From: an uncultured Clostridia bacterium | GTDB taxonomy: Bacteria; Bacillota; Clostridia; TANB77; CAG-508 | Assembly (NCBI GenBank): GCA_934167495.1 | Contig: CAKPKP010000003.1 | Location: forward strand, 62,001 to 126,000 | Length of the DNA: 64,000 nt | Direction: 5' to 3' | In this document: piece by piece, positions 7,960 to 19,200 of the stretch | Position numbering within the stretch: position 1 is the stretch's first letter | How the letters are laid out: the number at the start of each line of letters is the position of its first letter | The notes under the pieces: generated by a model | The model's database searches: none | Told to the model about the DNA's origin: nothing | Seen by the model: only the letters and a program-made list of their open reading frames with translations | Translations under genes and position numbers: made by a program

Positions 7960-10900
7960 TTACATTATTATTTCTATTTTGTTAATTTTTCCATTATTTT
8001 GTAACTTAATTTCTTTTTCTGCTATTTCTTGATCATTATATATAAATTTACTTACTCCTGTTTGCTTAGATTCTGGATTTCTAACTATTATATTATATAT
8101 TGTATCTATATATCTGTACTGAATTTCATACTCTTTCCATTCCTTCGCTATACATGGTTCAATTTTTAAAATTCCTTTTTTTATTTTTAAACCTAAAATA
8201 TTTTCAATTCCTATTTTATAATACCAACTACTAGAACCAGTATACCAACTCCAGCCACCTCTTCCTTCCAAATTAGTTGCTGTGTAAACATCTCCTGGTA
8301 ATACATATGGCTCTATTTTGTATTTTTTAGCTAAATCCTTAGTTTTTGAATGTTCTATAGGAGTTATCATTTTATAATATTCTACAGCTTTATCGCCAAA
8401 TCCTAATAATGTTTCAGCCAAAATGAACCATATTGCAGCATGTGTGTATTGACCACCATTTTCTCTTATACCAGCAGGATATGCTTTTATATATCCAGGT
8501 TCTAATTTACTTTTTTCAAAAGCTGGATCTAACAATTTTATTAATCCATTTTCTTTATCTACTAAATGCATTTCTGCTGATTCCATAGAAATATACTTTT
8601 TATCATTATCTCCTGCATTTGAAATTACGCTCCAACTCTGAGATATGCTATCTATTCTACATTCTTCATTTTCTATACTTCCTAAAACGTCTCCTGAATC
8701 TGTTATAGCTCTTTTATACCATCTTCCATCCCATCCATTTGTATTCAATGTTTTCTTTAAGTTTTCTCTTATTTCTGCATATTTTTTAACACTTACTTCA
8801 TCACACATTCTTTCACAAATTGGTATAAATTTTGTTAATATATCATACAAGAAAAATGCAAGCCATACACTTTCTCCTCTCCCTTTATTTCCAACAGTGC
8901 TAAACCCATCATTCCAATCACCTGAACCAATTTTAGGGAATCCATTTTCTCCAAAATTACTCATTCTGTCTATTGCTCTTATACAATGTTTATAAATATT
9001 TTCTTTTACATTTCCTGGTTTATATGAATCATATCTCTCATCTTCTCCTGGTTTTAAAGCATCACCTTCTAAATACTCCGATTCTATATTTAAAATGCTA
9101 TAATCATCAGTATAATCTATATATTCACAAACAGTATAAACAAGCCATAATAAATCATCTGAAAATCTTGTTCTTATTCCTTTTTTAGTTTCTTCATGCC
9201 ACCAATGCTCTACATCTCCTTCTTTAAATTGATGATGTGCAGCTTTTATTATTTGATTTTTCATAAGATTTATATCTATATATTTCATTCCAAGTGTATC
9301 TTGAAGTTGATCTCTATATCCTATTGCTCCACCAGATTGATAATATGCTGACCTTGCCAATAATCTACATACTATAGTCTGATAAATTGCCCAACCATTT
9401 AGCATAATATTTATTGAATCAATTGGTGTTTTTACCTTTATGATGCTAGTTTTATCATTCCAAAATTTCTTTACATTTCTTAATTCCTCATCACAATTTA
9501 AAATATTACTATACTTGTATGCCGTATTTTTAGCTTCAAGTACATTATTTTCCTTTCCTAATAATAATGAAATCACTTTATTTTCATATGATTTTATTGT
9601 TACATTAATTTCTATTGCAACACATGAATTTTGTCCAATATTTGATTCATTATCTAATGAAACTTTATTTATCGCTTCTGGAACAATTATATTTCCGCTT
9701 CCCAAAAATGAATCTTTATTTCCCGTATATGATAAAATATTTTCACTACTTGAAACATAACAAATATTATTAAACTCGTCTTTAACTAAATTTTCAACTG
9801 TAACAAGATTTCCATCTTTTTTCACCAATAATTTTCCATTTGTTTTAATTTCATCTTCTCCCAAAACAGGTTTTAAATAATATATTAATTTTAAATTTTT
9901 TTCTTCATGCTCTGTATTTTTTATATTAATTTTTGTAATCTTAATTTTATTTTCTAATGGTACAAATACCTCTGAAGTAATAAATAAACCATTGTATAAA
10001 TTCTTGTATTCAGCATAACCAAAACCATATTTTACGTCATAATTATTACTATTTGCATCTATACTGCTATTTAAAGTCCAAGTTTCATTTGTATTAAAAT
10101 TTTTTATATAAATTATTTCAGAAGGGATATTTTCTGTAGCTTTATTAATCCATGATGTTATTCTATTTAATCTACTGTTTTCACTCCAAACAAAACCACC
10201 CATATTTTCTGTAACAAGACTTCCAAATTTATCATTTGATATGATATTACTCCAAACAGTTGGCAATTTTTTATCTCTATTTACTGTAATTAAATATTCT
10301 TTTCCATCACTACTAAAACCGCCATAACTATTATTATATAAAAGTTCATCTTTATTTTCATTTATTATTATTTTCTCTAAATTTTTCTCTTTGTATTCAA
10401 TATCCCCTATATGCTTTTTAGTATCTAGATACCTTTCTTCTAAGTCATGAATTATATTTTTTACTCCACCTTTTTTAGCATCAAATACTATCTTGCTATT
10501 TAATTCAATACAATCCAAATCTTGAGGCTCTACTTCATTGCTATTAATTAAATATATACCATTATTTTTCATATAATCTAATTGTCTATTTAATATACTT
10601 GAAATAATTCCCTCTTTTACATATTGCTCATAAACATTTTTCTCTTCATTTAAAATTACTAAATCTATTTTAATATTTTTAGCTTTATAATATTCAAACA
10701 TAGAAAGTAATTCTTCTACAAGATACATATCTTCTATATTTCTTACTTTAGCTAATATTATAGGGTCATCTCCAGATATTCCAAACTTCCATAATGAATC
10801 CATTTCATATTTTTTTATTTTTATATTTTTATATTGAACACTCTTAAGAGGATTCATAAATAATATATATCCCAATACTTCTTGATATAAAGCTTGCATT

Positions 10901-13900
10901 TTACCAGATACACCCAAATATTTTAACTCTTCTTCTGCTCTTGTTCTTGAAAGTTCAAATGTTTTTGATATCTCTCCTTCATGTTTCAAAGATTCCAAAT
11001 TTTCTTTAGCCTCTTCTTTATCCTCTGAAACACTAATTATTAAATTCAAAGCAATTTTATCACCAGGCATTACTTTAACTATTCTCTTCATTGCAACTAT
11101 TGAATCAACAACTGTTCCAAGTGCCTTCGAAAAAGTTTTGGATTCTTGAACTTCAATTGGTACTAAAATATTCTCTCTTCCTAAAAACTTTTCTTTATCA
11201 ATTTCATATTCTAAATCCCCAATACATTCACTTTCTGTGTATAAAGTTGTTGCTAAATATATTTTTTTGCCAGATCCTCTATTCTTTCTTTCAACAATTA
11301 TATTATCATCTTGATAGTCAAATTTTAAAAACAATTTATTAAATGCAGGGTGAGCATAATCTTGGCTTTCAGATGATAATATTGGTTCGAAGCTACTAGT
11401 AATTTCTAATATTTCCTCATTATTTCCATTATTTTTCACTTCTAATCTTCTTATCTCTGTTGAACTTTTCGCATCTATTGTAATAGATGTAGAAGTTTCA
11501 AGATTTCCATCTATTCTTGTAAATTTTGCTTTATCTGGAGCAAATATAATTTTTTGACTTCCATACCCTTGCCATATTTTTTTAGTTCTTGTATTCTTTA
11601 TATAGAAAAATACTCCTTGATTTAATTCAGATGTTTCTTTATAACTGGTCACAAGTTTATTTTTATATTTACTATATCCTTCTCCATTTTCATCTATACA
11701 AATTTGATAATTATCATTTGATAGGAAATCAATATTAATTGGCAATGTTCCTGTTTTTTGATATACTCTCTCTATATAATTTCCGTCACTTACAATCTTT
11801 GGTTTTTCTATTTTCTCTTTTTTCTCTTTAGTGATTATCATTTTAGCTGGCATTCTTTCTTGTAAAAGAATATCTATTGCCTCTATCTCTGGATTATTAT
11901 AAAATCTTTTTTGCAATATATTATCCTTTAAGAAGTTATTTATAGATAACAAACTTAATCCTTGATGATGTGCCATATACGTTTTAACAACACTACTTAC
12001 TTCATCAGTTTTTAATCTAGATGGAGTATAATCTATTGATTCATAGAATCCATATTTATCGTAAAGGCCTTCTTTTTCCAATAATCTTAAATTATTTATC
12101 GCGTGTTTTGGAACGTCCATCATTGATAAAAACGTACTATATGGTGATATTACCATATCATCCGCTAATCCTCTTTTTAGACCTAACCAAGGTATACCAA
12201 AAGCCTTATATTGATAATTTGAATTTAAATCTTTTAAATTAAATGCAGATTCAGATATTCCCCAAGGTATTCCAAGTTTTTTACTATATTCTATCTGGCT
12301 TAATATTAAGAATTTACTAGCTTCATCTAACAAACTTCCTTTATATCTTTTTATATTAATATTTGGCATCAAGTACTCAAAAGCTGTACCAGACCAAGAA
12401 ATTAAACCTTTATATTGTTTTAATGTAGTTAATGTTCTACTTAAATTGTTCCAATGTTTAGCTGGTACATCTTTTTTTGCAATTGCTATAAAACTAGCTT
12501 GTCTAGCTTCTGAAGCTAAAAAATCATAATAAGAATCTGTTAATTTATTCTCTTCTAAACTAAATCCAATTGAAAACAATCTATTTTTAGTACTATATAA
12601 TTTTGAAAAATCAGTTTCATTTATTAAATAATCTACATCATTTATTATATTTTGATTTAAATTATTTTCTATCAAAAATTGTTTTAAAACATACAAATAT
12701 CCAACGAAGTTACCACTATCAACAGTTGAAACATACTGAGGTCTAAGTGGTTCTAACGTTTTTATATTGTACCAATTGTACAAATGACCATTCCATTTTG
12801 ATAATATTTTAATAATATTAACTACATTTATTATTAATTCTTCGGCTTTTTCAATAGATATATATCCTAAATCATAAGCAGAGATTATTGCAAGCAATTC
12901 AAGTCCTATATTAGTTGAAGATGTTCTATTTACTAATTTTTCTTTTCTATCTTCTTGGTAATTATCTGGAATTAAATAATTATTTTCCTTTGTTATATTA
13001 TCGTCAAAAAACTTCCATATTTTTCTTCCTATTTCTAGGACATAATTTTTATCATCATCTGAAACAGTTATTTTTTCAGTATTTTCTTTACTTACATAAT
13101 ATGCAAGTATAGGTGAAATACACCAAAGTATTCCTACAATTATCATTAAAGAATTTAGTATTACACAATTTGATAATAATCCATTTATTCCAATGCATAT
13201 AGCAAATAATATTATTAAAATTCCTAAAACAATATTTATTTTCATTAAATTTAAATATGAAAATAGATCAGTTTTTAGCATTTTCTCTGCATCCTCTGAA
13301 GTAGTCCATTCTAGTAATTTTTTCTTTTTTCTCATTCTATATAAACTTTTTATTATTGCATCTATATTATTTTTTATTTCATAAGGTAAAAAAGAAATTA
13401 CTAAAATTCCCCTTATTATACTTGCTTTTACTCCACTTACTTCTCCAGAGAATTTTTTATGTGCATAAACTGCACCTTCTACATTACTTTCTTTAAAGAT
13501 AATGTAATTCAATACATCTATTATATTGGAAATTACAATTGATGAACTTCCAATAATTACTGTTAAAATTCCTAATTCTTTATTAAATTGAATTAAAAGC
13601 AGTCCAAATATAAAACATATAAAACCTAATAAATTAACTATACTTCTTCTTAAATTATCAAATATTTTAAATTTTGATAATTCATTAAGTCTATTAGATT
13701 TAAGCCATTTTATTATTTGCCAATCTCCTCTTATCCATCTATGATTTCTAAGCATATATGCACTATATTTTGTTGGATAACCATCTAATAACATTACATC
13801 ACTTAATAGTCCACATCTTAAAAAGCTTCCTTCTAATAAGTCATGACTTAATACAGTATTTTCTGGTATTTCTTTTTCTAAAACTCTATTATATATGCTA

Positions 13901-16026
13901 ACATCATAAATACCTTTACCTGCAAATATTCCTTCTGAAAAATTATCTTGATAAACATCAAATATCGCATTTGTGTAGGAATCTACACCACCTTGCATAG
14001 CAAATAATTGTACAAATAAACTCCTAGAATATGTGTTTAAATCAATTCCAACTCTAGGTTGCATAATTCCATAACCATCTACAACGGTATTCGTTTTTTC
14101 ATCAATCACTGGTAAATTTAATATATGTGACATAGCTCCAATAAGTTCAAAAGCAGAATTCAAAACTAAACTTGTGTCTGCATCTAAAGTTATTACATAC
14201 TTAATATTAGGCATTTTATCTTTATAAATTTCTATTGTATTACATTTAAAATTATTTTCTATTTTTCCTTTTAAATATTCATTAAAAGAAAATAGTAGAC
14301 CTCTTTTTCTCTCCCAACCTATATAAGCACTCTCACCAGAATTCCATAACCTCTCTCTATATAAGAAATGAAATAATGGAAAGTTTTCATTTTTGTATTT
14401 TTCATTTAACTTCTTTATTTCCTCTAATCCTGTTTGTATAATTTCTTCGTCATATGGTTCATCTTTCTTATCACTCATTGTGCAATCTCCAAGTAGTGCA
14501 AAATACAAATTATCACTTTTATTTGCTAAATAATATACCTCTAATTTCTTTATATATTCTTTTACTTTTTCTTTACTTTTAAGTATTGTTGGTATAACTA
14601 TAAATGTACTATTTTCAGGAGTAACCCCTTTTTCGTAATCTATTTTTGGTATAGTTTTTGGTTTTACAATTTTACCTAAAATATAATTTACTATTTGAAT
14701 ATATATTTCAGATATAGGAACCAAAAGTATTAAAAAACTAACTATATATAACCATATATTTAATGTTTTAGCATAAATAAATGTACTTAATGCAAAAGAA
14801 CCTAAAAAGGAAAAAGCAAAAAAACTAGACATATATATTTTTGATTTTTGAGTAGCCGTTAATATTTTTGATTGATTTCCAGTAAGTACTTCCCATAGTT
14901 TATTTTTTCCGTTATCAATTAAATAATATCCTATATGTGATTTTTTTCTTTCTTCTAAATCTGTTGCATCTTTATATTCAAGTGCAAGATTTAACGCTTT
15001 TTCTGCAATATATATTTCTGATATTTTCGTCTTTTTTGACATCTCTTCAATTATTTTTCTATAATACATTTTAGAATCTTGAGTCATTTTGCTATATACA
15101 TCTGCTGGATCATTTCTTAATATTTCCTCTGTACCACTTATTGTGTTAAATAATTCTCCAAAATTTATTCTATTTATTTCTTTTATACTTTTAATACAAT
15201 TTCCTATTGTAAGCTTTAATGTTGCTATATAAAAGTGTTCTCTTGCTATAACTTCTGAAACAGTAAGCCCCATTTTATATACTTGTTCTTCTAATATATT
15301 TTGATATGTTATTGCTTGTTTCCCATATTTTTTTAATCTATAAGACATATACTCTATAAAAGGATATTTTAACTCTCTATAACTAATACTTTTTATTTTA
15401 GAATTAACATTAAATACTTGCTCATTTTTGCTTTTTCTTTCTATTAATCTTTCCATCATGCTTTCTACTTTTACTTTTTGCATTTGAGAAGCATATATTT
15501 TTTCACACACATCTTTTATATTTTGAATTATTGCAATTTTTAAGAATACACCTATATTCCATATTTCTTCCATACTTAAAAGCTTTTTCTCTTGATATGT
15601 GCTTATTGCTAATTCTATGGTTTCACTATCGATCTTTCCATCTGTGTATGCAACGATTTCAGAAGCAAGTACATATATTCTTGCAAATCCTTTATATCTT
15701 CCAGTAGACAATCCTATTAGCTTTTTATATTTTTTTAAAGTCATTTCTTTTTCTATCGTTTTATAATTCTCTTCAATTATATAATAATTATCTAATAACC
15801 ATTCGCCCGCTGCATGTATTGGTATACCAAGCTTTATATGTTTATTTAATAATCTATATGTTTCAGTAATTATATTAAAATTCTCTTTCATATTTGGAAT
15901 TGGATATGTGTTTTTATCTGAACTATTCTTAACAACATGTTCTGATGCTATTTTTTTCAAATATGATTCTAATTGATACCTATCTAAAGTTGCGCCTTTT
16001 ATATCTAATGATTTATATACCTTCAC
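7960..16026 (-). CDS. Cyclic beta-1,2-glucan synthase-like giant membrane enzyme (GT84-GH94 type)
   Basis: This 2,688-residue protein matches the NdvB/cyclic beta-1,2-glucan synthase layout. It has an N-terminal helical domain (1-390), a membrane cluster (about 395-450), and a glycosyltransferase domain with DADTS near residue 615 and a later LLEGSFLRCGLL / HRWIRGDWQ region (about 730-775). Further membrane segments lie at about 785-830 and 880-960. Next comes a glucoamylase-like domain (about 1000-1400; STDSGNFVGYLY, AHHQGLSLLSI), and then a GH94-type phosphorylase half with SGDWNDG near 2368. In known enzymes the transferase part builds a linear beta-1,2-glucan from UDP-glucose and the GH94 part sets its length before cyclisation. 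The start is GTG 16026 after GGAGAGAATTATA. It stands alone between an inverted repeat and the regulator pair. Other beta-glucan products are possible. Confidence 0.85.
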   Translation of the reverse strand: MKVYKSLDIKGATLDRYQLESYLKKIASEHVVKNSSDKNTYPIPNMKENFNIITETYRLLNKHIKLGIPIHAAGEWLLDNYYIIEENYKTIEKEMTLKKYKKLIGLSTGRYKGFARIYVLASEIVAYTDGKIDSETIELAISTYQEKKLLSMEEIWNIGVFLKIAIIQNIKDVCEKIYASQMQKVKVESMMERLIERKSKNEQVFNVNSKIKSISYRELKYPFIEYMSYRLKKYGKQAITYQNILEEQVYKMGLTVSEVIAREHFYIATLKLTIGNCIKSIKEINRINFGELFNTISGTEEILRNDPADVYSKMTQDSKMYYRKIIEEMSKKTKISEIYIAEKALNLALEYKDATDLEERKKSHIGYYLIDNGKNKLWEVLTGNQSKILTATQKSKIYMSSFFAFSFLGSFALSTFIYAKTLNIWLYIVSFLILLVPISEIYIQIVNYILGKIVKPKTIPKIDYEKGVTPENSTFIVIPTILKSKEKVKEYIKKLEVYYLANKSDNLYFALLGDCTMSDKKDEPYDEEIIQTGLEEIKKLNEKYKNENFPLFHFLYRERLWNSGESAYIGWERKRGLLFSFNEYLKGKIENNFKCNTIEIYKDKMPNIKYVITLDADTSLVLNSAFELIGAMSHILNLPVIDEKTNTVVDGYGIMQPRVGIDLNTYSRSLFVQLFAMQGGVDSYTNAIFDVYQDNFSEGIFAGKGIYDVSIYNRVLEKEIPENTVLSHDLLEGSFLRCGLLSDVMLLDGYPTKYSAYMLRNHRWIRGDWQIIKWLKSNRLNELSKFKIFDNLRRSIVNLLGFICFIFGLLLIQFNKELGILTVIIGSSSIVISNIIDVLNYIIFKESNVEGAVYAHKKFSGEVSGVKASIIRGILVISFLPYEIKNNIDAIIKSLYRMRKKKKLLEWTTSEDAEKMLKTDLFSYLNLMKINIVLGILIILFAICIGINGLLSNCVILNSLMIIVGILWCISPILAYYVSKENTEKITVSDDDKNYVLEIGRKIWKFFDDNITKENNYLIPDNYQEDRKEKLVNRTSSTNIGLELLAIISAYDLGYISIEKAEELIINVVNIIKILSKWNGHLYNWYNIKTLEPLRPQYVSTVDSGNFVGYLYVLKQFLIENNLNQNIINDVDYLINETDFSKLYSTKNRLFSIGFSLEENKLTDSYYDFLASEARQASFIAIAKKDVPAKHWNNLSRTLTTLKQYKGLISWSGTAFEYLMPNINIKRYKGSLLDEASKFLILSQIEYSKKLGIPWGISESAFNLKDLNSNYQYKAFGIPWLGLKRGLADDMVISPYSTFLSMMDVPKHAINNLRLLEKEGLYDKYGFYESIDYTPSRLKTDEVSSVVKTYMAHHQGLSLLSINNFLKDNILQKRFYNNPEIEAIDILLQERMPAKMIITKEKKEKIEKPKIVSDGNYIERVYQKTGTLPINIDFLSNDNYQICIDENGEGYSKYKNKLVTSYKETSELNQGVFFYIKNTRTKKIWQGYGSQKIIFAPDKAKFTRIDGNLETSTSITIDAKSSTEIRRLEVKNNGNNEEILEITSSFEPILSSESQDYAHPAFNKLFLKFDYQDDNIIVERKNRGSGKKIYLATTLYTESECIGDLEYEIDKEKFLGRENILVPIEVQESKTFSKALGTVVDSIVAMKRIVKVMPGDKIALNLIISVSEDKEEAKENLESLKHEGEISKTFELSRTRAEEELKYLGVSGKMQALYQEVLGYILFMNPLKSVQYKNIKIKKYEMDSLWKFGISGDDPIILAKVRNIEDMYLVEELLSMFEYYKAKNIKIDLVILNEEKNVYEQYVKEGIISSILNRQLDYMKNNGIYLINSNEVEPQDLDCIELNSKIVFDAKKGGVKNIIHDLEERYLDTKKHIGDIEYKEKNLEKIIINENKDELLYNNSYGGFSSDGKEYLITVNRDKKLPTVWSNIISNDKFGSLVTENMGGFVWSENSRLNRITSWINKATENIPSEIIYIKNFNTNETWTLNSSIDANSNNYDVKYGFGYAEYKNLYNGLFITSEVFVPLENKIKITKINIKNTEHEEKNLKLIYYLKPVLGEDEIKTNGKLLVKKDGNLVTVENLVKDEFNNICYVSSSENILSYTGNKDSFLGSGNIIVPEAINKVSLDNESNIGQNSCVAIEINVTIKSYENKVISLLLGKENNVLEAKNTAYKYSNILNCDEELRNVKKFWNDKTSIIKVKTPIDSINIMLNGWAIYQTIVCRLLARSAYYQSGGAIGYRDQLQDTLGMKYIDINLMKNQIIKAAHHQFKEGDVEHWWHEETKKGIRTRFSDDLLWLVYTVCEYIDYTDDYSILNIESEYLEGDALKPGEDERYDSYKPGNVKENIYKHCIRAIDRMSNFGENGFPKIGSGDWNDGFSTVGNKGRGESVWLAFFLYDILTKFIPICERMCDEVSVKKYAEIRENLKKTLNTNGWDGRWYKRAITDSGDVLGSIENEECRIDSISQSWSVISNAGDNDKKYISMESAEMHLVDKENGLIKLLDPAFEKSKLEPGYIKAYPAGIRENGGQYTHAAIWFILAETLLGFGDKAVEYYKMITPIEHSKTKDLAKKYKIEPYVLPGDVYTATNLEGRGGWSWYTGSSSWYYKIGIENILGLKIKKGILKIEPCIAKEWKEYEIQYRYIDTIYNIIVRNPESKQTGVSKFIYNDQEIAEKEIKLQNNGKINKIEIIM

Positions 16027-16105
16027 TATAATTCTCTCCTTAATATAGTTTTAAAGGTATTTTTTCCTATATTGTAATTTTTATGCATATCAATATTAAT
16101 GTGTC

Positions 16106-16192
16106 TGTGTCAACGAGGACGGAGATTTTTGACAGCTTTTCCAAAATTCAATTTTTTGAAAAAAACTTATCAAAAATCTCCGTCTAATGCAC
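16106..16192. repeat. GGGGACGGAG-type inverted repeat element, complete copy 1
   Basis: A left arm reading GTCAACGAGGACGGAGATTT and an inverted right arm reading TCAAAAATCTCCGTCTAATG enclose about 30 nt that itself contains a small TTTTTTGAAAAAA palindrome. The arms match the element at 51414-51482 and the half copy at 49887-49917. It sits between the stop of the 1,544-residue surface protein (16209) and the start of the glucan synthase (16026) and may act as a terminator. Confidence 0.75.
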
Positions 16193-16208
16193 ATCCTTTT
16201 GTTTTATA

Positions 16209-19200
16209 TCATTTTAAAGTATATTGTACTCCTGTTTCATTATCCACTATTGATTTTATATATATATATGTATGTCCTTTTGATATTACTAACCCTTGAT
16301 AATCTTGCTCTATAGAATTAGCCCATGCACTTATTGATAAAGTTTCCTCTGCACTTGTAGTATAACTAAAATCTATAGCATAACTAGGATTATAACAATT
16401 ATATTTAGTTTCAGTTTTCACTGTTTGATTATTGAAATTTATAGTATACGATCCACCCACTCCAGTATTTAAACCATATATCCATCCACCGAAAGTTACC
16501 TTTGCTCCTGCTGGTATTATTGCACTTGTACTTTCAACTGTCTTACCACTAGTTGAATTTGGACCATAAATATTTATTGATGTACCTTTACTAAATGTTA
16601 TTACTGAACTCTTCCATATAGCATATAAAGTTTGATTTCCTTCTGCTGAATATGTAGCTCCTGCTTTATATGTAGCTGAAGTTGCATTTGAAGAAGTTGA
16701 CCATCCTAAGAAAATATAGTCTGTTCTTGTAGGAATTGTTGTACTCAATGTTATTGCTGTTCCATAATTCTTAGTTTGACTTGCTGGTGCACCACTACCT
16801 CCATTAGCATTATAGGATATTGTATATTGAATTATATTAAATTTTGCTACTAACGTCCTATTATTTGCTGGCATTGTAAATGTATAACTTGCATTTGTTG
16901 ATACTATTGTAGAACCTTCATACCACCCTGCAAAACGATATCCATTACTTGCTGTAGCTGTTACTGTACAACTTGTTCCATATGCTATACTTCCACTGCT
17001 TCCTGATACGCTTCCTCCTGTTTCTGCTATTCTTGTTAATGTATAGTATCTTACATTAAATTTTGCTACTAATGTCCTATTATTTGCTGGCATTGTAAAT
17101 GTATAGCTTGCATTTGTTGATACTATTGTACTACCTTCATACCATCCAGCAAAACTATATCCATTACTTGCTGTAGCTGTTACTGTACAACTTGTTCCAT
17201 ATGCTATATTTCCACTACTTCCTGATACGCTTCCTCCTGTTTCTGCTGTTCTTGTTAATGTGTAATTATTTACATTCCATCCAGCAATTATAGTTGAATT
17301 ACCTGCTCCATATGTAAATGTTTGGTATGAACTTACAATAGGTAATGTTTTAGTTATTGTTCCTGCGCCGTATAAAGTCCATCCTGTAAATGTATAACCA
17401 TTTCTTGCTGGTGCAGATATTGATTTAACCGTTCCATAATTTTGTGTAAATGTACTATTAGTTGTTACTCCTCCCCATATTCCGCCATTTGGATTTACTG
17501 TTAATGTATATGGGTTTGCCGTTCTTGTTCCATTTGCTGTTAAACTTACATCTCCTGCTGGCATTACAAATGCAAATGGATTATCACTTGAGGTATATGT
17601 TCCACTCCATCCACTCCAATAATTTGTATATCCTGACTCATTTCCTTTTAATGTAGCTGACACACTTACATTTTGACCTACCTTATATGCTCCTGTGCCA
17701 CTTGCTAATGCTATGTAGTCTCCTGCAGTTAATGTTACATTATACTTATTTCTAATATAATATAAATTAATTATGCTTTCATTTTCAATTACAGTAGGAC
17801 CATCTCCATTAATATATGTTCCATTCTCTATATTCTCTTTATAACTTTCATAATTTATCTGTGTACCATATGCTAATGTTGCTTCTGTTGTTTTGACACA
17901 GATATAATTTGAATCATTTGCGTTTTCTAAATAATGATTTATTGTTAATTTATAATAATTTATTTCTGTTTTTCCTTGAGCTGTTAATGTAATATCTCCT
18001 CTTGGAATTATTATTTCTGTATTTTGTACATTTATATTCTGCATTAATTCTTCATTACTACTTTCCCATTTAACAAATGAATTCGTATAACCTGTATTGG
18101 CTGGTACTAATATTGCATTTATTCTTACTGTTTGACCTATTTTGTATGTTCCTTCACCAATTACTTCTGATATATAATCACCTTTATTTAAAGTCAATTT
18201 ATATCTATCTCTATTATAGTATAAAGCTATTGTTGCTCCTGTTCCCATAGTAGTTGTTGTTACTGCTGTTCCACCATTTTTTGAATCTATTAAAGAACCA
18301 TAATTGTATGTTGCATCTGTTATTTTTATCTTATAATCAGATAAAGTTATTAATTCTCCATATTTCATTGTATTCGTTGTTGTTGTTACTAAAGTATATT
18401 CATCATTATCTGCATTTTCAATATAATGCTTTACAATTAAATTATATGTATTTCTACTATAATACATTTTTAGAACTGTACTACCGTCTGGTTCTATATT
18501 ATGTTCCGCCACACTTAAGCCTGCTTCATAAGAAAAGCCTTCTTTTTCTTCTGGTTCTATTTTAGCTATTGTGTCTGTTTCTCCTTTTTCTTCTTTTGAA
18601 GATACCTTTATGTATTCTCCATCAAAGTTCATTTCATATACTTCAACTGTATATTTAGTATCCTTATTTGATATCCAATTTGCTATAAATGTTTTATTTT
18701 CCGTTGTCCCTTTTTCTATTGTTACTATTTTATTAGGTGTTTCTCCATTACTTCCTGTCCAACCTTCAAATGTATATCCTATTCTTATTGGATTATTTAA
18801 TGTAAAGTTTTCTGTTTCTACTGTATATTCTACTGGGTTTGTTACACCTTCCTCTAATTTACCATTTACTAAATCATAAGTTATTGTATATATATTTAAT
18901 GTTGCTTCTGCTGTTAATGTTATGTCTGAGTCTGGCATTTTTATATTATAATTTTGAATATCTGAATTTGGTATTAATTCTGCATCACTGCTTATCCAAT
19001 TCTTCCATGTATATCCATTCTTCACAACAGCATTTATTTTTATATCTGCATCATAATAGTAAATATTTCCACCCTCTACTTCATAAATTCCTTCACCTAT
19101 ATCTGTTGTTAGTTTATATTTATTTCTACTATAATATATCTTTAAAACTGTACTTCCATCTGGTTCTATATTTGCTTCTATTTTGCTTAAAGATTCATCA

